Assembly (NCBI GenBank): GCA_963728655.1 | Contig: CAVSLD010000006.1 | Location: forward strand, 248,001-312,000 | Source of the DNA: Iamia sp963728655 | GTDB lineage: Bacteria > Actinomycetota > Acidimicrobiia > Acidimicrobiales > Iamiaceae | Length of the DNA: 64,000 bases | Reading direction: 5' to 3' | In this document: piece by piece, positions 24,762 through 35,311 of the stretch | How the letters are laid out: the number at the start of each line of letters is the position of its first letter | Position numbering within the stretch: the stretch's first letter is position 1 | Notes under the pieces: model-generated | The model's input: only the letters and a program-made list of their open reading frames with translations | Told to the model about the DNA's origin: nothing | Database searches by the model: none | Made by a program: the position numbers and the translations under genes

Positions 24762-26428
24762 TCAGCCCTCGGCCGTGGTCCAGAGCCCCAGCGCCGGGAA
24801 CCCGGTGGCCAGGCCGTGGAAGGGGTCGCTGCCGTCGGGCAGCTTCGGGAGCGTGTCCAGGGTGTAGCCGTAGACGTCCGGCGCGGTCGAGATCCGCCAG
24901 GTGACGTCGGTGGTCCAGATGCTCCAGATCTGCTCACCGAAGCGCCGGTTCACGTCCTCGTAGATCTGCGTGCGCTTCTCGGGGTCGGTCTCGGACCGGC
25001 CCTCGTCGAGCAGGCGGTCGATCTCCGGGTCGTCGATGCGGCCGAAGTTCACCGGGGAGCCGCTCTTGAACCAGACGTAGAGCTCGTCGGGGTCGCCGCC
25101 GGGGTAGTTGCGGAAGCCCATGATGTCGTACTCGCCGCTGATGGCGTTGTCGATGAGCTTGTCCTGCTGGACGGTGGCGATGTCGATCTGGACGCCGATG
25201 TCCTTGGCCGCCTGCTGCAGGTACACGGCCACCTCGCCGGTGGTCTTGCCCGGCGTCGCCTGGTAGGTGATCGGCGGCAGCGGTCCCTTCTCGGCCTCGT
25301 AGTCGGCGATCAGGCTCTTGGCCTCCTCGATGTCGGGCTCGCTCGGGAAGCCGCTGTCCTCCAGGTAGCCGTCGGAGCCCTTGGCGAAGGGACCCGTCGC
25401 CAGCCGGAAGAGGCCCCGGTTGATGACCTCGTTGAGGTCGGCCCGGTCGACGCCGAGCGCCATCGCCCGACGGATGCGGATGTCGTCGAACGGCGGCTTC
25501 GACGGTGTTGATCTGGAGGAAGGTGACCTCCGCGTTCTCGTCGGAGTCGCGGTTCTTGACCACGCCGTCGTCGGCCAGGTCGTCGAGGGTCAGGAAGTTC
25601 TCGGCGGCCCCGATGTAGGCCAGGTCGAGGTTCCCCGACTCCAGGCCGTTGACCCGCTGCTCGCCCTCGATGACCGGCGTGAAGTGGATCTCGTCGAGGT
25701 AGGGGTAGGGCTCCCCGTCGGGCGCCTCCTGCCAGTAGTCCGGGTTCTTCACGGCCACGAACTCCCGGTTCTTCTCCCAGCTCTCCATCTTGAACGGGCC
25801 GGTGCCGATGAGGGCGCGGTCGCAGGTGTCGGGGTCGTCGAGCTGGGCCTGGGCCATCATCCCCAGCCGTCCGCTCGAGTTGAGGAACGCCGGGAAGGCG
25901 ACCCACGGGACCTTGGTGGTCACCGTGACCTCGAGGTCGCCGGTGACCTCGACGGTGTCGATGTTGTCGAGCACGAAGATGAAGAGCAGCGCACTCGCGG
26001 GCCGGGTACTGGCCCCGGTAGGCGTCGAGGTTGTTCTTCACGACCTCGGCGGTGAGGGGGGAGCCGTCGTGGAAGGTGACGCCGTCGCGGAGGCCGATGG
26101 TCCACTCGGTGTAGTCGTCGTTGGGCTCGACCGACTCGGCCAGGTAGGGCACGTAGTCGCCGTCGGCGTTCGGGGCGGTGAGGGTGTCGTAGATCGAGGT
26201 GGCGATCTGGATGCCGGAGATGGCCAGCTGCGACTCGGGCAGGCACCAGCCGTCTCCGGTCTCGGCCTCCAGGGCCCAGGTGACCGACCCGCCGCGGACG
26301 GGGTCGCCGACCTCCTCCTCGCCCGGTGATCCGGCGTCCTTGGACTTGCCCCCGCAGGCCGCCGCGAGGAGGGCGAGCACGACGGCGACGGCGAGCAGCC
26401 GTGCGGTTCGACGACGGGTGTGGGTCAC
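24762..26428 (-). CDS. ABC transporter substrate-binding lipoprotein, family 5 (oligopeptide type), two frameshifts
   Basis: The signal THTRRRTARLLAVAVVLALL ends in the lipobox LAAACGG. The mature protein has GGSVTWALEAETG, YDTLTAPNADGDYVPYLAESVEP, GLRDGVTFHDGSPLTAEVV and ALIGTGPFKMESW, all typical of DppA/OppA-type binding proteins. The frame breaks at about 26003 (a lost GC) and about 25502, where VEKPPFDDIRIRRAM is restored by GAGAAG. Restored length is about 555 residues. It sits at the outer face of the membrane and delivers peptides or similar solutes to a permease, but no permease or ATPase genes lie nearby. GGGGAG precedes the GTG at 26428. Confidence 0.85.
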
Positions 26429-26556
26429 GTGATCTCCCCTGGGAGGACGGTCGGGCGGTCGGAGCCTAGGCGTGACCTTCGCCACAGGGGAGGCGGTCCC
26501 CTGCCCGACGTGTCAGACGTCACCCCTCCGGGTCGGGTACGGGCCCGCCCCCGCCC

Positions 26557-26562
26557 TACCGT
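26557..26562 (+). promoter_or_regulatory. leaderless -10 box of the 26570 gene
   Basis: TACCGT ends 7 bases before the GTG at 26570. Confidence 0.5.
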
Positions 26563-26569
26563 GGCGTCC

Positions 26570-27209
26570 GTGGAGGGCGAGGAGCGGGCGCGCACCTGGT
26601 ACGTGGCCTACGGATCGAACCTGTGCCGGGAGCGCCTCCTGGCCTACCTCGTCGGCACCGTGGGACCCGATCGGCCCCGGGTGGCCGCGGGTGCGACGGG
26701 TGCGGGGTCCCGCAGCGCGCGCTTCGGGGCCCACCGAGGGTGCGGCGACGCGACCCCGCCGGTCGCCGACCGCTGGCTGGAGCTCGGCCACGGCGTCACC
26801 TTCCGCGGCCGGTCCCGGCGGTGGGGCGGCGGCGTGGCGTTCCTCGACCTCCACCCGACGCCCGGCGTGGCCACCGAGGTGCGGGCCTGGCTGCTGGCCG
26901 ACGCCCAGGTCGTGGGCCTGGCCGGCCAGGAGGCCCGCCTGGCCGCGGACCCGGACCCGGCGGTGCTCGAGCGGCTGGTGGCGGTCGGCGCCACGGTCGC
27001 CCTCGGCGGGGGCTGGTACGACACCCTCCTGCGCCTGCCCGACGTCGAGGGGCGGCGGGCCGTCACGGTGACCACGGGGCGGGACCTGCCCGTCACCGCG
27101 CCCGACCGCGCCGTACCTCGCCACCATCGCGGCCGGTCGGGCCGAGCGGCCCGGGTCACCCGGGCGGGAGGGCGCGGCCGGGGCACCGGTGGGAGGATCG
27201 ACGTCGTGA
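26570..27209 (+). CDS. gamma-glutamylcyclotransferase-like (YGSNL) protein, one frameshift
   Basis: The opening RTWYVAYGSNLCRERLLAYL contains the YGSN motif that binds the substrate in the GGCT/AIG2 fold. The enzyme class forms 5-oxoproline from gamma-glutamyl compounds, but many members have no assigned substrate. The frame as written runs into the next gene. Restoring a CG at about 27112 (DRAPYLATIAAGRAERPG) gives a stop at 27207-27209 that overlaps the following GTG by 4 bases. Restored length is about 213 residues. Confidence 0.7.
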
Positions 27210-28102
27210 AGGTCCGCATCGGTGTCGGCCTCGGCACCCACACCCTGACCAACGACGCCGGCTCCTTCGGCCCCTACGTGGAGGCCGTCGAGGCGCTCGG
27301 GTTCGACTCGCTCTGGTTGTCCGAGCGGCTCACCGGCGACGCCCCGGACCCCGTGGTGGCCCTGTCCGTCGCGGCCGGCCGCACCACCCGGCTGAAGCTG
27401 GGCACCAGCGTCCTCGTCGTGCCCGGTCGCAACCCGGTGCTGCTGGCGAAGCAGCTCGCGTCGCTCGATCGCCTCTCGGGCGGTCGGCTCCTCCCCGCCG
27501 TCGGGTTGGGCGCCCCGACGCCGGTCGAGCACCGGGCCTTCGGCGTGGCGCGGGGCGAGCGCGCCGCCTGGTTCGACGAGGCCGTGCCGCTGGTGCGCCG
27601 TCTCTGGACCGAGGACGACGTCCACCACGTCGGCGACCGCTTCCGGGTCGAGGGCGTCACCCTCCGACCCCGCCCGGTGCAGGAGCCCCTCGAGGTCTGG
27701 CTCGGGGGAGTGGCGCCGTCGGAGCTGCGCCGGTGCGGCCGCCTCGGCGACGGCTGGCTCCCGTCGTTCTGCACGGTCGACGACGTGCGCGCCGGGTGGC
27801 CCGTCATCACCGCGGAGGCCGATCGCCACGGGCGGGCGGTCGACCCCGAGCACCTGGGCGCCCTCGTCACCTACGCCCACGGGCCCGTGCCCGACAGGGT
27901 GGCGTCGCTCCTCGCCCGGCGCCGCCCGGACCTCGACCCTCGCGACGTCGTCCCCGTCGGCCTCGACGCCCTGCGGGCCCGACTGGAGGCCTTCGTGGAG
28001 GCGGGGGCGTCGAAGTTCGTGGTCCTGCCCCTGGAGGAGCCCGGCAGCTGGACCGACGAGCTGGCCGCGCTGGCCGACGCCGTCCGGCCGCTGGAGACCT
28101 GA
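27206..28102 (+). CDS. LLM-class (luciferase-like) oxidoreductase, probably F420-dependent
   Basis: 298 residues forming a TIM barrel: VKVRIGVGLGTHTLTN, EALGFDSLWLSERLTGDAPDP, AAGRTTRLKLGTSVLVVPGRNPVLLAKQLASLDRLSGGRL and the LRPRPVQEPLEVWLGG strand. These match the F420-dependent group of the bacterial luciferase superfamily. The exact substrate is unknown. Its GTG overlaps the stop of the cyclotransferase-like gene, so both are translated from one mRNA. Confidence 0.8.
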   Translation: MKVRIGVGLGTHTLTNDAGSFGPYVEAVEALGFDSLWLSERLTGDAPDPVVALSVAAGRTTRLKLGTSVLVVPGRNPVLLAKQLASLDRLSGGRLLPAVGLGAPTPVEHRAFGVARGERAAWFDEAVPLVRRLWTEDDVHHVGDRFRVEGVTLRPRPVQEPLEVWLGGVAPSELRRCGRLGDGWLPSFCTVDDVRAGWPVITAEADRHGRAVDPEHLGALVTYAHGPVPDRVASLLARRRPDLDPRDVVPVGLDALRARLEAFVEAGASKFVVLPLEEPGSWTDELAALADAVRPLET

Positions 28103-28126
28103 GCGGCCGTCGGCCGCGACCGGTGG

Positions 28127-29434
28127 TCAGGTCGGGCGGGAGCGCTTGTCGGCGTACATGGCGGTGTCGGCCCGGCGCAGCAGGTCGGCGCCCCGTCCGC
28201 CCTCGCGGGCGACCGCGCACCCGGCGCTGAGCGAGATCGACACGGGCCCCACCTCGGTGTCCACCGGCACCTCGGCCGCGGCGACCAGCGCGGCCGCCGC
28301 CCGCTCCACGTCGGCCACCGAGTCGCGGACGCAGATGGCCACCAGCTCGTCGCCTCCCATGCGGCCCACCGTGTCCTCGGGCCAGAGGGCGCCGCGCACC
28401 CGGCGGGCCACCTCGACCAGGACGGCGTCGCCCACGGCGTGGCCGTGGCGGTCGTTGGCCTCCTTGAAGCCGTCGATGTCACAGGCCACCACCCCGACCC
28501 GTGCCGTGGTGCCGACCGACCGCTCCAGGGCCTCGTCGAGGCGCTCGAGCAGGAGCCGCCGGTTGGCCAGACCGGTGAGGGCATCGTGGGTGGCCTGGTG
28601 GGCGAGGGAGGAGCGGGCCTCCACCAGCTCGCTGATGGCGACCCCGCTCACCACCACGGCCCGGACGTCGTCGTCGTCGAGCAGGTCCGACGCGGTGAGC
28701 CAGAAGGGCACGGTCGGGCCGTCGGGGTGGCCGCGGAGGGCGGCCTCGAACGACCGGGCCCCGCCGGTCAGCCGGAGCGCGCCGAACGCCTCGCGGACGG
28801 CCGCCTGGTCCTCGGGGGCGACGAGCTCGAGCATGCTGCGTCCCAGGGACGCCTCCAGGCTCGTGCCCAGGGCGGCGGTGAAGGCCCGGCTCGCACCCTG
28901 GAGGCGACAGTGGTCGTCGACGAGGAGGGTGAGTCCGGGCGAGTGGTCGAGCACGGCGGCCCGCCGCCGGGCGTCGCCCTGGGCGACCGACCAGGTGTCG
29001 CGGTCGGCCAACCGGCGCAGCGAGAGCACGATCCCCCGCACCCGGTGGTCGTGGAGCCCGGACCAGCCCCGCACCTCGTAGTGCGCCCACCGGTCACGGC
29101 TGTCGCGCACCCGCAGCTCCACCGAGGAGCCCAGGTCCTTGCGCTGCACCGTGTCGAGGGACGACGCCGCGGTGACCAGGTCGTCGGGGTGGATGCGCTC
29201 GGTGACCGACCGGCCCCTCTCGACCTCGGTCGAGAAGCCCAGCTCCACCTCGGCCCGGTGGTTGGCCCACCGCAGCGCACCGGCGGCGTCGATGACGATC
29301 ACGGGATCAGGGAGGGACCCGAGCACGGCGGCGGCCTCGGGTGGGCCCCAGGGGTCGCCGGTGGGTTCCGCAGCGGACGGGGACGGGCTGAGCGGCGGAC
29401 GGGTGCCCATCGGCCTGCGGTGACGCCGCAGCAT
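28127..29434 (-). CDS. PAS-PAS-GGDEF diguanylate cyclase
   Basis: 435 residues. The first PAS domain (about 40-150) starts VLGSLPDPVIVIDAAGALRW, and a second (about 155-270) starts VLDHSPGLTLLVDDHCRL. The cyclase domain follows (ATHDALTGLANRRLLLERLDEAL, DIDGFKEANDRHGHAVGD). The active-site loop is RMGGDELVAI, so the last residue is Leu instead of the usual Phe; GGDEL is tolerated in some active enzymes. No transmembrane segment is evident, so it is a cytoplasmic sensor producing c-di-GMP. It faces the acyl-CoA synthetase gene divergently. Confidence 0.88.
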   Translation of the reverse strand: MLRRHRRPMGTRPPLSPSPSAAEPTGDPWGPPEAAAVLGSLPDPVIVIDAAGALRWANHRAEVELGFSTEVERGRSVTERIHPDDLVTAASSLDTVQRKDLGSSVELRVRDSRDRWAHYEVRGWSGLHDHRVRGIVLSLRRLADRDTWSVAQGDARRRAAVLDHSPGLTLLVDDHCRLQGASRAFTAALGTSLEASLGRSMLELVAPEDQAAVREAFGALRLTGGARSFEAALRGHPDGPTVPFWLTASDLLDDDDVRAVVVSGVAISELVEARSSLAHQATHDALTGLANRRLLLERLDEALERSVGTTARVGVVACDIDGFKEANDRHGHAVGDAVLVEVARRVRGALWPEDTVGRMGGDELVAICVRDSVADVERAAAALVAAAEVPVDTEVGPVSISLSAGCAVAREGGRGADLLRRADTAMYADKRSRPT

Positions 29435-29516
29435 GGGTCGATCGGCCCCTCTCGGCCACCGGCGAGGGCCCGGGGAGCGGTCACCCTTCCGGCGCGGGCG
29501 TGGCAGGGTGGCGGCG

Positions 29517-31211
29517 ATGAGCGACAGCGCGATGTCCTACGAGGAGGCGGTGGCCCAGGTCACCGGGCCGGGGGGCCGGTTCGAGCTGGGGTCGGCCCGG
29601 GTGGGCGGGGTCGAGCTCCCCGTGTTCACCCACGCCCCGCCGTCGCTGGGTTCGATCTTCGCCACCTGGCCGGGTCGGGGCGACGACCTGTTCCTGGTGT
29701 ACGAGGACGAGAGGTTGTCCTTCGCCGAGGTGGCGGCCCGGGTCGGCGGGCTGGGCGCCGCCCTCGTCGAGCGGTACGGGATCGTTCCCGGTGACCGGGT
29801 GGCCATCGCCATGCGGAACCTGCCCGAGTGGGTGGTCTCCTTCGCCGCCATCACCTCGATCGGGGCGGTGGCGGTCTCGCTCAACGGCTGGTGGACGGCC
29901 GACGAGCTGGAGTACGGACTGGAGGACAGCGGGGCGCGGGTCCTGGTCGCCGACCCCGAGCGGGTGGAGCGCACGCGGCGGGCGGCCGGGCGCCTCGGGG
30001 TGGCCACCATCGGGGTCCGCCTGCCGACCGCTGCGCCGGCCCCGTCGGGCGTCGACCGCTGGGAGGACGTGGTCGACCCCGGCGCGGCCCTCCCCGTCGT
30101 CGAGGTGGCGCCCGACGACGACGCCACCATCCTCTACACGTCGGGCACGACGGGGCGGCCCAAGGGGGCGGTGTCCACCCACCGCGCCGTGGTCCACGCC
30201 GTCATGTCCTTCGGCGCCCGCTCCCTGGTGCAGAGGCTGCGGCGCCCCGAGGAGGCGGCCGCCGCGGCCGCCCTCCCGCCCTGCTTCATCCTCATCGTGC
30301 CGCTGTTCCACGTCACCGGCGGCGTGGCGGTCATGCTCACCTGCGCCGCGTCGGGCACGAAGCTGGTCATGATGCACAAGTGGTCCCCGGAGCGGGCCCT
30401 GGAGCTGATCGAGAGGGAGCAGGTGACCAACTTCGTGGGGGTCCCCACCCAGTCCTGGGACCTCATGGAGTCCCCCCGCTTCGCCGACTTCGACACCTCC
30501 AGCCTGGTCAGCGTGGGTGGGGGCGGGGCTCCCTCGCCCCCCGCCCTCGTGGCGCGCGTGGCCGACGGCTTCAAGAGGGGACGCCCCTCGATCGGCTACG
30601 GCATGACCGAGACCAACGCCTTCGGGCCCCAGAACTCCGGCGTCGACTACGTCACCCACCCCACCAGCACGGGCCGCTCGCTGCCCACGCTGCTCGTCGA
30701 GGTCCGCGACCCCGACGGTCGACCCGTGCCCACCGGCGAGCAGGGCGAGATCTGGTTCAAGGGGCCGAGCATCATCCGGGGCTACTGGAACCGCCCTGAC
30801 GCCACCGCCGAGGCGATCGTCGACGGCTGGCTGCGCACCGGCGACGTGGGGCGCGTCGACGAGGAGGGCTTCGTCTACGTCGAGGACCGGGCCAAGGACC
30901 TGGTGCTCCGGGCCGGTGAGAACGTGTCGTGCGCCGAGGTCGAGGCGGCGGTCTACGAGCACCCGGCGGTGTACGAGGCGGCGGTGTTCGGTGTGCCCCA
31001 CGAGCGCCTGGGCGAGGAGGTGGCGGTGGCGGTGCTCCCCAAGGAGGGCATGGCCCTCGACCCCGACGAGCTCCGGGCCCACGTGGCCGAGCGCCTCGCC
31101 GCCTTCAAGGTGCCCAGCCGGGTCGTGGTGGCCACCGAGCGCCTGCCCCGCAACGCGGCCGGCAAGATCCTCAAGCGCGAGCTCCGGGACCAGGTGGCGC
31201 CGACCTCCTGA
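29517..31211 (+). CDS. acyl-CoA synthetase (AMP-forming)
   Basis: 564 residues. The P-loop motif ILYTSGTTGRPKGAV near residue 205, the A5 motif GYGMTETNAFGPQ near 360, the A8 segment YWNRPDATAEAIVDGWLRTGDVGRVDEEG and the A10 lysine in NAAGKILKREL define the ANL superfamily. It activates a carboxylic acid to its CoA ester; a fatty or steroid side-chain acid is plausible given the P450s but not shown. Monocistronic, with a weak CAGGGT box 7 bases before the ATG. Confidence 0.88.
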   Translation: MSDSAMSYEEAVAQVTGPGGRFELGSARVGGVELPVFTHAPPSLGSIFATWPGRGDDLFLVYEDERLSFAEVAARVGGLGAALVERYGIVPGDRVAIAMRNLPEWVVSFAAITSIGAVAVSLNGWWTADELEYGLEDSGARVLVADPERVERTRRAAGRLGVATIGVRLPTAAPAPSGVDRWEDVVDPGAALPVVEVAPDDDATILYTSGTTGRPKGAVSTHRAVVHAVMSFGARSLVQRLRRPEEAAAAAALPPCFILIVPLFHVTGGVAVMLTCAASGTKLVMMHKWSPERALELIEREQVTNFVGVPTQSWDLMESPRFADFDTSSLVSVGGGGAPSPPALVARVADGFKRGRPSIGYGMTETNAFGPQNSGVDYVTHPTSTGRSLPTLLVEVRDPDGRPVPTGEQGEIWFKGPSIIRGYWNRPDATAEAIVDGWLRTGDVGRVDEEGFVYVEDRAKDLVLRAGENVSCAEVEAAVYEHPAVYEAAVFGVPHERLGEEVAVAVLPKEGMALDPDELRAHVAERLAAFKVPSRVVVATERLPRNAAGKILKRELRDQVAPTS

Positions 31212-31253
31212 ACCAGCGGCTCCCTGGGCCGGCGGACCTCCTGGGACTAGGCG

Positions 31254-31969
<716 letters not shown>

Positions 31970-31973
<4 letters not shown>

Positions 31974-32377
31974 CGCGCCACCCCCGGCGTCGGGTCGGCG
32001 CCGTCGAGCGCGTCGCGCAGCGTGCGGTCGATCGCCGCCGGCGTGGACGGCTTGCGGATCAGGGGCGCCCCGGTGCGGGCCACCGCGAGGTGGATCTCGG
32101 GGTCGTCGTGGCCCGTCGTGAACACCACCGGGAGGGTGGGGTGCGTCCGGCGCAGCCGGGCGGCCAGCTCGAGGCCGTCGACCTCGGGCATCACCACGTC
32201 GGTCAGGACGACGTCGACCTCGTCCGCGCCCACCAGGTCGAGGGCGTCCTCGGCCCCCTCCGCGGACAGGACCCGCCACCCGCTCCGGGAGAGCCCCCTG
32301 GCGGTGAGGGCGAGCAGGTCGCGGTCGTCGTCCACCACGAGGGCGGTCGGCGTGGGCGCGGGGGGTCGGGGGTCCAT
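31970..32377 (-). CDS. single-domain response regulator (receiver)
   Basis: 135 residues. PTALVVDDDRDLLALTARGL, the acceptor Asp in VVLTDVVMPEVDGLEL, a Thr in VVFTTGHDD and Lys in PLIRKPSTPAAI complete a receiver domain with no output domain. GGGAGG lies 4 bases before the ATG. It is the first gene of a pair with the OmpR-type regulator and is divergent from the EAL-kinase gene, suggesting a local phosphorelay (inference). Confidence 0.88.
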
Positions 32378-32553
32378 GGCCTCCCCCCATCGGCCCCGGC
32401 CCCCCAGGGATGAGGGCCGCGACAGGTCCCGGACCGGGGCCGGGTGCCAAGGTTCACCCGAAGGGGTGTTTGATCTGCGCAGCGGTCGGGAACGCCCTCC
32501 AAGTGCGACGGCTGCGCCGACCAGAGGGACGGTGAACGCCTGCCCCTGCCACC

Positions 32554-32569
32554 ACGGTCTGCGTGACCG
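32554..32569 (+). repeat. 16-bp direct repeat, left copy
   Basis: ACGGTCTGCGTGACCG ends directly at the ATG of the EAL-kinase gene. An identical copy begins at the last base of its stop codon (35230-35245). CGGTC and GACCG inside it form a short inverted repeat. Confidence 0.7.
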
Positions 32570-35230
32570 ATGACCTCGCCTGTCCGCAGGCCCACAGGGG
32601 CGCACGTCGAAACCCCTGCAGTGGCCGTGATGCCGCGGCCGCAGCCCCCGGAGGCGATGACCATCCCTGCTGATCCCGAGCGAGGCCCGAGCCCCGGCGG
32701 TCGTCGGGCCGCGACGGCCGCGGGGGCGACCCGGTCGCCGGCACCCGTGCGGATCGACCGGGACACCGCTCGCGCCGCCATCGACGCCGAGCTGCGGTCC
32801 TCCGGCCCGCACCGCGCACCGCTCACCCTCCTGTCCCTGGCGGTCACCGGCCTCGACGCCGTGGCTGGTGACCAGGGGCCAGAGGGGGTGGAGGCGGTCA
32901 TGGCCGAGGTCGCGGCGCGCGCCCGGGCGGCGGTGCGGCGCGGCGACCTGGTGTGTCGGACGGGGGTCGGCGAGCTGGTCGTGGTCTGCCCCGATGCCGC
33001 GCCGTCCGAGGTCGTGACCATCACCACGCGCATCGACGCGGCCGTCGCCCGTCCCCTCGGGGAGGGCGAGGGCGCGATGCTCCTGCACGCCGAGCTCGGC
33101 CTGGCGGTGGCCGACGAGCGGGCCACGGCCGAGTCGCTGCTCGACGAGCTGGGCCCCCCCGACCCGGGCCCCGTCGCCGACGGCCGTCCGGCCGACGCCG
33201 TGGCCGGGCGGGAGCGCCTGGTCCGCCAGGTCGACCGGGAGCTGGCCGCGCTCGACCCCACGGTCGGCGTGGTCGCAGTGGTGGAGGTGCAGGTCGAAGA
33301 GCTGGCCCGCATCGCCGGCGCCCTGGGCCGGGACGCCCGCGAGGCCCTGGTGGCCGAGCTGGCCCGCCGCCTCGTCGCGGCCAGCCACGACGGGGACACC
33401 GTCGGGCGCACCACCGGCGACCGCCTGGTCGTCTGCTGCCCCCATGCGGCCGATGCCGAGTCCGCCCGGTCCCAGGGCGATCGGGTCCGCCAGCGCGCCA
33501 GCGGCCCGATGACGGTGGGCGGGGCCCGGCTCGAGGTGCGCGCCACCGCGGGCGTGGCGGTGGGGGAGTCCTCGTCGGAGACCGCGGTCGCCCTCCTCGA
33601 CCGTGCCGCGACGGCCCTGGCCCAGGCCGTCGACGCCGGAGGGGACCGCACCGCGCTCTACGACGACGCCCTCCGCGAGGAGCTCCTGCGCCGGGCTGAG
33701 CTCGAGGACGTGGTCCGCGGCGCGGTGCGGCAGGGCGCGGTGCCCCTCGCCTACCAGCCCCTGGTGCGGCTGCGGGACGAGGTCGTGGTGGGTGGTGAGG
33801 CCCTGCTGCGCCTGGTCGACCGGCGGGGTGCCCCCGTGGCCGCCCCCGACGCGGTGCGGGCGGCCGAGCGCACCGGCCAGATCTACGAGCTGGGTCGCCT
33901 CGTGCTGCAGGAGGCGTGCGAGCGCGGTGCCCGCTGGCAGCAGGCGATGCCCGAACAGCCCTTCGTCCTGAGCGTGAACATCTCCGACCGCCAGTTCGCC
34001 GACCCCGGCCTGGCCGACCTGGTCGGGCGGGAGCTGGGCGAGTCCGGTCTGGCTCCGTCGCGCCTCGTGCTGGAGATCCCCGAGAGCAGCCTGATGGCCG
34101 ACCCCATCGCCGCCGCCCGCCAGCTCTCGCAGCTCAAGATGCAGGGGGTCCGCCTGGTGGTGGACGACTTCGGCACCGGCCACAGCTCCCTCGCCCACCT
34201 GAAGCGGTTCCCGCTCGACGGCATCAAGCTCGACCGGGCCTTCATCGCCGGCCTGGGGGCCAGCCTGGAGGACCGGGCCATCGTCCAGGCGATGGTCGGC
34301 GTGGCCTCCGCCCTGGGCCTGGAGGCGGTGGCCATCGGCGTCGAGGACGAGCAGCAGCTGGCCGAGCTGCGTCGTCTCGGGTGCCGGTTCGCGCAGGGGC
34401 ACCTGTGGAGCCGGGCGGTGCGGGGCTCGGCCATCCCCGCCCTGGTGACCTCCAGCCTCGCCGCCCTCGACAGCAGCATCGTGGCCGGGTCCGCCCGTCC
34501 GGCGACCCGTCCGCCGCCCACCGTGCCGGCGATCACCCAGGACGAGCTGGAGGAGACACCGGTCGGTGGCGAGACCCTCGACTCGGTGTTCCGCGTCCTC
34601 GTGCACGAGATCCGCACGCCCCTCACGGTGGTGATGGGCTACGCGTCCCTCCTGGAGGGGGCGTCGGACCCCGACGACGCCGACGCCGCCGTGCGCATCC
34701 GCCGGGCCAGCGAGCGCATCGACCGCCTCATCCGGAACCTGGCCGACGTGAGCAACGTCGATGCCGGGACCCTGCGCCTCAGCATCCGCCAGGTCGACCT
34801 GGTCGCCATGGTCGAACGGGTGCTCGACGACCTGCGCGACACCCTGGGTCGCCCCATCGAGATGGCGCCCGTGCTCGACGAGGTGCCGTCGATCGGCCTC
34901 GACGAGGCCCGCATCGAGCAGACCCTCATCAACCTGGTGAGCAACGCGGCCAAGTTCACCCCGCCCGGGCACTCGGTGGACGTCGAGGTGAGCCGCACCG
35001 GTCGCTGGATCGACGTGTCGGTGCTCGACGACGGACCTGGGATCTCGGTCGAGGACCTCGGCCTGGTCTTCCGCAAGTACGGCCGGGCCGACCGCTCCGT
35101 GCCCGGCACCGGCCTCGGCCTCTACCTGGCCCGCGGCATCGCCCGGGCCCACGGGGGCGACGTGCTGTGCCGGCGCCGCCACGCCGACCACGGGTCGGTG
35201 TTCACCATCCGCCTCCCGTCGCCGACCTGA
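32570..35230 (+). CDS. degenerate GGDEF x2 - EAL - histidine kinase fusion
   Basis: 886 residues, soluble. Residues 65-195 and 210-360 look like two GGDEF-fold domains whose active loops are lost (TGVGELVVV, TTGDRLVVC). Residues 370-620 are an EAL phosphodiesterase: EAL at 410-412, N470 in VNISDRQF, E502 in LEIPES, DD at 532-533 in VDDFGTG, K553 and D555, Q609. The usual AEGVE motif reads AIGVED, so one expected Glu is Ile. Residues 665-886 are a kinase: H679 in VLVHEIRTPL, the N box INLVSNAAKF, DDGPGIS and GTGLGLYLARG. It would couple c-di-GMP to phosphotransfer. Two response regulators lie divergently upstream. Confidence 0.88.
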   Translation: MTSPVRRPTGAHVETPAVAVMPRPQPPEAMTIPADPERGPSPGGRRAATAAGATRSPAPVRIDRDTARAAIDAELRSSGPHRAPLTLLSLAVTGLDAVAGDQGPEGVEAVMAEVAARARAAVRRGDLVCRTGVGELVVVCPDAAPSEVVTITTRIDAAVARPLGEGEGAMLLHAELGLAVADERATAESLLDELGPPDPGPVADGRPADAVAGRERLVRQVDRELAALDPTVGVVAVVEVQVEELARIAGALGRDAREALVAELARRLVAASHDGDTVGRTTGDRLVVCCPHAADAESARSQGDRVRQRASGPMTVGGARLEVRATAGVAVGESSSETAVALLDRAATALAQAVDAGGDRTALYDDALREELLRRAELEDVVRGAVRQGAVPLAYQPLVRLRDEVVVGGEALLRLVDRRGAPVAAPDAVRAAERTGQIYELGRLVLQEACERGARWQQAMPEQPFVLSVNISDRQFADPGLADLVGRELGESGLAPSRLVLEIPESSLMADPIAAARQLSQLKMQGVRLVVDDFGTGHSSLAHLKRFPLDGIKLDRAFIAGLGASLEDRAIVQAMVGVASALGLEAVAIGVEDEQQLAELRRLGCRFAQGHLWSRAVRGSAIPALVTSSLAALDSSIVAGSARPATRPPPTVPAITQDELEETPVGGETLDSVFRVLVHEIRTPLTVVMGYASLLEGASDPDDADAAVRIRRASERIDRLIRNLADVSNVDAGTLRLSIRQVDLVAMVERVLDDLRDTLGRPIEMAPVLDEVPSIGLDEARIEQTLINLVSNAAKFTPPGHSVDVEVSRTGRWIDVSVLDDGPGISVEDLGLVFRKYGRADRSVPGTGLGLYLARGIARAHGGDVLCRRRHADHGSVFTIRLPSPT

Positions 35231-35245
35231 CGGTCTGCGTGACCG
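35230..35245 (+). repeat. 16-bp direct repeat, right copy
   Basis: Identical to 32554-32569. The two copies bracket the EAL-kinase gene exactly. Confidence 0.7.
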
Positions 35246-35311
35246 CGGCCGGTCCGGGAAGGACCGGGGCATGGACAGCACCACCACCTCGCTCGGACCG
35301 GGGCGCCGCCG

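Noticed and set aside
26420..28102. One long frame joining the cyclotransferase-like and luciferase-like proteins
   Set aside because: The two families are not fused elsewhere to my knowledge; a lost CG at about 27112 explains the read-through and yields a clean GTGA overlap.
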